In this document: positions 59,931 to 63,795 of the stretch, piece after piece | Layout of the letters: every line of letters begins with the position of its first letter | How positions within the stretch are numbered: position 1 is the stretch's first letter | Source of the DNA: Clostridium sp. | GTDB taxonomy: Bacteria > Bacillota > Clostridia > Clostridiales > Clostridiaceae | Assembly: GCF_029258205.1 (NCBI RefSeq) | Contig: NZ_JARHZJ010000087.1 | Coordinates: forward strand, 1 to 63,795 | Direction: 5' to 3' | DNA: 63,795 bases | The notes under the pieces: model-generated | Database searches by the model: none | What the model was told of the DNA's origin: nothing | What the model saw: only the letters and a program-made list of their open reading frames with translations | Made by a program: the position numbers and the translations under genes

Positions 59931-59972
59931 GATGTATCACTAATAAAACTTATGCTTTATTTTGATGCATCC
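59931..59972. repeat. Palindromic repeat between galT and the kinase-like gene
   Basis: GATGTATCA (59931) pairs with TGATGCATC (ending near 59971), enclosing TAATAAAACTTATGCTTTATT. The arms are a degenerate version of the GTATCAAAAT family. It lies between convergent genes and probably serves as terminator for both. Confidence 0.6.
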
Positions 59973-60010
59973 CATTTATTTTAATATACTATTATTATAT
60001 TATTTTTAAA

Positions 60011-61666
60011 CTAATACTTATAAAAGCAACTTCCTCCTATAAACTCTCTTAAAATTGAGTTTTCCGGTACTCTTTCTGGTTTAACTTCAACAAAAAACTT
60101 TAATGTATTTATTATTCTTTTAGCTTCATAGTAAACATCGCTGTTTTTATCTACTTTTTCCAATTCTCTTAGAGCATACTCCTTTAATACTGATAATTCA
60201 TAAACTAAAGTTGAGTTAAACATAACATCTGCTTCTTCTTGATAAACAAATATATTTTTTTCCTCTCCTCTTTTTATAGAACTCCACATTTCTAAAGTTT
60301 GCTCTGCTCCATATCCTCTTGATAAAAAATCCCTAACTATACGTCTTATTTTTCTTACATCTGTAGTTGGTATTCTATTATGGTTATCTAAATTTAATTG
60401 TGTTAAAGCTGAAATATAAACCTTAAACTTATTCTTTGAATTAATTTTTTCAGTAAGTTTTGGATTTAGTCCATGTATTCCCTCTATAACAAGTACTCCA
60501 TTATCAGGAAGTTTAATTTTATTACCTAACCATTCTCTTTCTCCTATTTTAAAATTATAAGAAGGTATTTCCACTTCTTTACCATCTAAAATATCATAAA
60601 GATTCTTATTAAATAATTCTAAATCTAAGGCATTTATAGATTCAAAATCTGGTTTTCCTTCTTCATCTAAAGGAGTGTGAGTTCTATTTATAAAATAATC
60701 ATCTAATGATATAGCTATTGGTATATAACCATTAACTCTTAGCTGTATAGCAAGTCTTTTTGAAAATGTTGTTTTTCCTGAAGATGAAGGTCCTGCTACT
60801 AAAACAATTTTAACATCTTTTCTTTCACTTATCATATCTGCTATTTGCGCTATTTTTTTCTCATGTAAAGCTTCAGAAACTCTTATTATATCTGAACACT
60901 CTTCTCCAACTAATTTATAATCTAATGAACCTACATCTGGAGTTCCTAATATATTTAGCCATGTTTCATTTTCTCTAAACACATTAAATAACTTTTTTTG
61001 TTCCTTAAATATAGGTACAACTGTTGGATTCTTATGGCTTGGCACCATAAGTATAAAACCTGGATCATAATATATTAAATCAAAATATTTTAAAACACCT
61101 GTAGAGTATGCCATATCTCCATAAAAATAATCATATCTATCCTCTAATTTATATAAGTTTACATACTTTTCTTGAACCCAATGTAATAAATCAACCTTAT
61201 CCTTCATCTTATAAGATTTAAATATATCTATAGCCTCTTCTTTTGGCATCTTTATTTTTTCTATTATAATATTTTTATATATTATATCTTGCATTTTTTT
61301 CTTTATTTTTAATATATCTTCTTCATCTAAAGCTTTTTCTTTGTGAATTTCCCCAAAAGTTCCCTTGCTTATAGAATGCTCTATATTTATTCTAGCCTCC
61401 TTAAATAAATCTAAAGTTGCTTTTATAAATACAAACTGTAAAGTTCTACTATAAGCTATTTTCCCATGTGGATCACTTATATTTACAAGTTCTATATCTC
61501 CATCCTTATTTATTAAGTCAGTAAATTCATAATACTTATTCTTTTGCCTAACTAAAGTAATAGGTATTTTTTCATTTATATAGTCTTTTTTTAAAATTGC
61601 TGAATATTTTTCTCCCTCATTAAATAATAAATTTTCCCCATTTACATTAACCCTAAAGCTTTTCAT
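60011..61666 (-). CDS. Uridine-kinase-like nucleoside kinase with TGS/SAD-type N-terminus
   Basis: A 551-residue cytosolic protein. Residues 1-60 resemble a TGS domain, about 60-245 resemble the second additional domain of threonyl-tRNA synthetase (with FGEIHKEKALDEEDI), and 275-480 form a uridine-kinase P-loop domain with Walker A AGPSSSGKTTFSKRL and the SLDDYFINR motif. Such fusions are common in Firmicutes and usually annotated as uridine kinase or nucleoside kinase; true substrate is not known. The ATG at 61666 is preferred over an earlier ATG with a cramped ribosome site. It stands alone on the minus strand. Confidence 0.85.
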   Translation of the reverse strand: MKSFRVNVNGENLLFNEGEKYSAILKKDYINEKIPITLVRQKNKYYEFTDLINKDGDIELVNISDPHGKIAYSRTLQFVFIKATLDLFKEARINIEHSISKGTFGEIHKEKALDEEDILKIKKKMQDIIYKNIIIEKIKMPKEEAIDIFKSYKMKDKVDLLHWVQEKYVNLYKLEDRYDYFYGDMAYSTGVLKYFDLIYYDPGFILMVPSHKNPTVVPIFKEQKKLFNVFRENETWLNILGTPDVGSLDYKLVGEECSDIIRVSEALHEKKIAQIADMISERKDVKIVLVAGPSSSGKTTFSKRLAIQLRVNGYIPIAISLDDYFINRTHTPLDEEGKPDFESINALDLELFNKNLYDILDGKEVEIPSYNFKIGEREWLGNKIKLPDNGVLVIEGIHGLNPKLTEKINSKNKFKVYISALTQLNLDNHNRIPTTDVRKIRRIVRDFLSRGYGAEQTLEMWSSIKRGEEKNIFVYQEEADVMFNSTLVYELSVLKEYALRELEKVDKNSDVYYEAKRIINTLKFFVEVKPERVPENSILREFIGGSCFYKY

Positions 61667-61796
61667 AAACACCATTCCTCTCTACTTATAAGCAACCTTA
61701 TTGTTATTATACACTTAAAACTAAAAAAAATTTATCTATTTATGTATAAATATCCTTTAAATTTGTTACCCTATTTTATTAGAGGAGGTGTTTTTT

Positions 61797-62495
61797 ATGC
61801 TAATAACTTTTATAAGAACAGCAATACTTTATTTTATTGTAATTATAAGTATTAGACTTATGGGTAAACGTCAAATTGGGGAGTTACAACCTTATGAACT
61901 TGTAATAACCTTAATGCTATCCGATCTAGCATCCTTACCAATGCAAGATACTCGTCTTCCTCTCCTTTTAGGAATAGTACCTATAATTACACTTTTATTT
62001 GTGAAAATATTAATATCTGAAATCCAACAACATAGCCGTTTATTCGAAAAACTCCTAGATGGTACTCCTTCCATAATAATAAGTAATGGAGAAATCAATC
62101 TAGAAATGATGAAAAAACAAAGGTTAACAATGAATGATATATTAGAAGAGTTACGAAGTGCTGGTTATTTAGATATAAGTGACATTGAATATGCGATTAT
62201 AGAAACTAATGGAACCATATCAATTATTCCTAAAAGCGCTTGTGACACTGTTAAAAGAAAAGATTTAAACATAAAGCAAAATGAATCAAAAATTCCAGTT
62301 GTTTTATTGGAAAGAGGACGTTTAAACAAAAAGGCTCTACAAAGAATTAACAAAGATGAAAAATGGTTGGATGAAAAACTAAAATCTCTTAATTATCCAC
62401 CTAGGGATAAATTATTCCTAATAATGATAAATTCTAATGGAAAATTATTTGTTCAAAGAAAAAATCAGAAAGATAAAGAGGATATCATATTATGA
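61797..62495 (+). CDS. YetF-like (DUF421) membrane protein
   Basis: A 232-residue protein with two to three N-terminal helices (about residues 5-85) and a cytosolic domain. The family pattern RLMGKRQIGELQPYELVITLMLSDLAS is near residues 20-46 (read in part), and DGTPSIIISNGEIN and MNDILEELRSAGY follow. Members of this family (YetF, YdfS, YrbG in Bacillus) sit in the membrane, and some affect spore germination; biochemical role is unknown. The ATG at 61797, with AGGAGG eight bases upstream, is chosen over a GTG before it. Its stop overlaps the next gene by four bases. Confidence 0.88.
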   Translation: MLITFIRTAILYFIVIISIRLMGKRQIGELQPYELVITLMLSDLASLPMQDTRLPLLLGIVPIITLLFVKILISEIQQHSRLFEKLLDGTPSIIISNGEINLEMMKKQRLTMNDILEELRSAGYLDISDIEYAIIETNGTISIIPKSACDTVKRKDLNIKQNESKIPVVLLERGRLNKKALQRINKDEKWLDEKLKSLNYPPRDKLFLIMINSNGKLFVQRKNQKDKEDIIL

Positions 62496-62926
62496 AAAAC
62501 ACCATAATTTCATCATTAATATTTTTTTTACTCCTTATTTCTGTTCTATTTTTTAATAGTAAACTAATAGATGTATGTGATAAGGTAAATGATTATAGCA
62601 ATAAAATAGAAAATTCCTTAAATAAAGGAGACTTTTACAAAGCTTATGAAGAGTCTTTAATCTTAAGTAATTTCTTAGAAGAAAATTATGTTTCTTTATC
62701 TCTTTACATAAACCATGAACAATTAGATAATTTAAGCAAAGAAATACTTAGTTTAACTCAATATATAAAAACTGAAGATGATTCAAACGCTTTATCCTCT
62801 GTACACATAATTAAGAGCTATACAAAGCATATAAAGGATATTCATAAAGTAAATATAGGTAATATTTTAAATTCAAACCTAAAAAATATATTTTATTGTG
62901 GAATTTATAATAATTTTAGTTTATAA
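62492..62926 (+). CDS. DUF4363-type small membrane-anchored protein
   Basis: A 144-residue protein with one N-terminal membrane helix (about residues 4-22) and a helical outer part with many Asn, Glu and Leu. It starts on ATGA shared with the stop of the DUF421 gene, so the two are translationally coupled. The pairing with DUF421 proteins is a known arrangement in clostridia and suggests a joint membrane function, but nothing more can be said from sequence. No cysteine-based lipobox is visible. Confidence 0.8.
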   Translation: MKNTIISSLIFFLLLISVLFFNSKLIDVCDKVNDYSNKIENSLNKGDFYKAYEESLILSNFLEENYVSLSLYINHEQLDNLSKEILSLTQYIKTEDDSNALSSVHIIKSYTKHIKDIHKVNIGNILNSNLKNIFYCGIYNNFSL

Positions 62927-62970
62927 TGTTAGTGAAAGGGGTAAGTCCCACATGGACTTTTTATGTCCCT
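62922..62970 (+). promoter_or_regulatory. fba promoter region with CggR-like operator
   Basis: A TATAAT -10 (62922-62927) is followed by GTCCCA (62945-62950) and, exactly 20 bases on, GTCCCT (62965-62970), with GGACT (62954-62958) between them. Read on the other strand this is AGGGAC-N6-AGTC-N4-TGGGAC, matching the phase of the CggR operator upstream of cggR. It lies just downstream of the likely transcription start, as a roadblock site would. Confidence 0.55.
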
Positions 62971-63010
62971 GCATAAAGTTAATGAAAGATTTTGAAAGGT
63001 GGTAAACAAA

Positions 63011-63795
63011 ATGGCATTAGTTAACGCAAAAGAAATGTTAAATAAAGCAAGAGAAGGAAAATATGCTGTTGGTCAATTCAACATAAACAACTTAGAATGG
63101 ACAAAAGCTATATTATTAACTGCTCAAGAAAATAACTCACCAGTTATATTAGGAGTATCAGAAGGCGCTGCTAAATATATGTGTGGATTCAAGACAATAG
63201 TTGGAATGGTTAATGGAATGTTAGAAGAGTTAAAAATAACTGTTCCTGTAGCATTACACTTAGATCATGGTAGTTATCAAGGAGCTATAGATGCTATGGC
63301 TGCTGGATTCTCATCAGTAATGTTTGATGGATCACACTACTCAATCGAAGAAAACATAGTTAAAACTAAAGAAATAATCGACTTAGCTACTGCTAAAAAT
63401 GTATCAGTTGAAGCTGAAGTTGGATCAATCGGTGGAGAAGAAGATGGTGTTGTTGGAGCTGGAGAAATAGCAGATCCTGCTGAATGTAAACAAATAGCTG
63501 ACTTAGGAGTTACTATGTTAGCTGCTGGTATCGGAAACATTCACGGAAAATATCCTGAAAACTGGGCTGGATTAAACTTTGAAGCTTTAGCTAACATTAA
63601 AGATGCTACTGGAGATATGCCTTTAGTATTACACGGTGGTACTGGAATCCCTTCAGATATGATCGCAGAAGCTATATCATTAGGAGTATCAAAAATAAAT
63701 GTTAATACTGAGTGTCAATTATCATTTGCTGAAGCTACTCGTAAATATATAGAAGCTGGAAAAGACTTAGAAGGAAAAGGATTTGACCCAAGAAA
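63011..63795 (+). CDS. fba: Fructose-bisphosphate aldolase, class II (partial)
   Basis: FBA cleaves fructose 1,6-bisphosphate into two triose phosphates. The first 261 codons are present; the window ends before the C-terminus. Visible motifs are the zinc and substrate region VPVALHLDHGSYQGAIDAM near residue 80, VMFDGSHY, VEAEVGSIGGEEDG near 135, NIHGKYPENW with a zinc histidine, LVLHGGTGIP and the phosphate-binding INVNTECQ. AAAGGTGG precedes the ATG. It stands apart from the gap operon but shares a CggR-like site in front. The reading frame is intact to the edge. Confidence 0.96.
   Translation, partial: MALVNAKEMLNKAREGKYAVGQFNINNLEWTKAILLTAQENNSPVILGVSEGAAKYMCGFKTIVGMVNGMLEELKITVPVALHLDHGSYQGAIDAMAAGFSSVMFDGSHYSIEENIVKTKEIIDLATAKNVSVEAEVGSIGGEEDGVVGAGEIADPAECKQIADLGVTMLAAGIGNIHGKYPENWAGLNFEALANIKDATGDMPLVLHGGTGIPSDMIAEAISLGVSKINVNTECQLSFAEATRKYIEAGKDLEGKGFDPR

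Overview
The window is a low-GC, AT-rich Firmicute chromosome segment. Gene content, codon use, strong AGGAGG-type ribosome binding sites and the tmRNA tag (AEDNNFALAA) all point to Clostridium, most likely C. perfringens. That identification is from recognition, not a database search. I see no phage, insertion sequence, tRNA, rRNA or CRISPR array. This is mostly core chromosome, and its interest lies in regulation and arrangement.

Layout. Positions 1-7100 carry the trans-translation and RNA-decay cluster on the minus strand: secG, rnr (RNase R), smpB and ssrA (tmRNA), with xpt, a TPR protein and a lipoprotein placed between. Positions 7400-19000 carry central glycolysis on the minus strand: rpoN, cggR, gap, pgk, tpiA, gpmI and eno, with a GadC-type glutamate/GABA antiporter between gpmI and eno. 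A CggR-type operator lies in the cggR leader. A second CggR-like site precedes fba at the far right end (63011-63795, cut by the window edge). Positions 19300-32500 hold envelope and housekeeping genes: a BMP lipoprotein, DegV, TrmL, a HAD phosphatase, a VanW/G5 protein, a GH25 lysozyme, Ddl, an orphan sensor kinase, a DMT transporter, Nth, PlsC and QueG.

Positions 32600-38200 are a cysteine/amino-acid block. cysK-cysE lies behind a cysteine T-box. A membrane-less MgtE-N/CBS protein has a leader with a possible 26-residue acidic/proline peptide and two mutually exclusive hairpins. A three-gene amino-acid ABC transporter follows, and its binding protein has lost the lipobox cysteine. Positions 38300-46400 hold a membrane protein, a YegS-type lipid kinase, pssA, a small unknown gene, rubrerythrin and the sporulation/stress trio prkA-yhbH-spoVR. 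Positions 46400-50900 hold recQ and a thiamine-salvage operon thiD-thiM-thiE under a TPP riboswitch with an obvious terminator. Positions 51000-59900 are a galactose module: a LacI-family regulator divergent from mglBAC, then galM, galK and galT. No galE is present here. The right end has a nucleoside-kinase-like protein, a YetF-like (DUF421) membrane protein with a small DUF4363 partner, and fba.

Working together: galactose enters by MglBAC and is converted by GalM, GalK and GalT to glucose-phosphate for the glycolytic enzymes encoded on the left and by fba on the right. Both glycolytic ends carry the same 20-bp-phased operator motif. An imperfect palindromic repeat built on arms like GTATCAAAAT recurs at gene ends (at least six places), where it acts as a terminator and sometimes supplies the stop codon. 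Many genes have TTG starts eight bases after the Shine-Dalgarno sequence, so several starts given here are shorter than the longest open frame.
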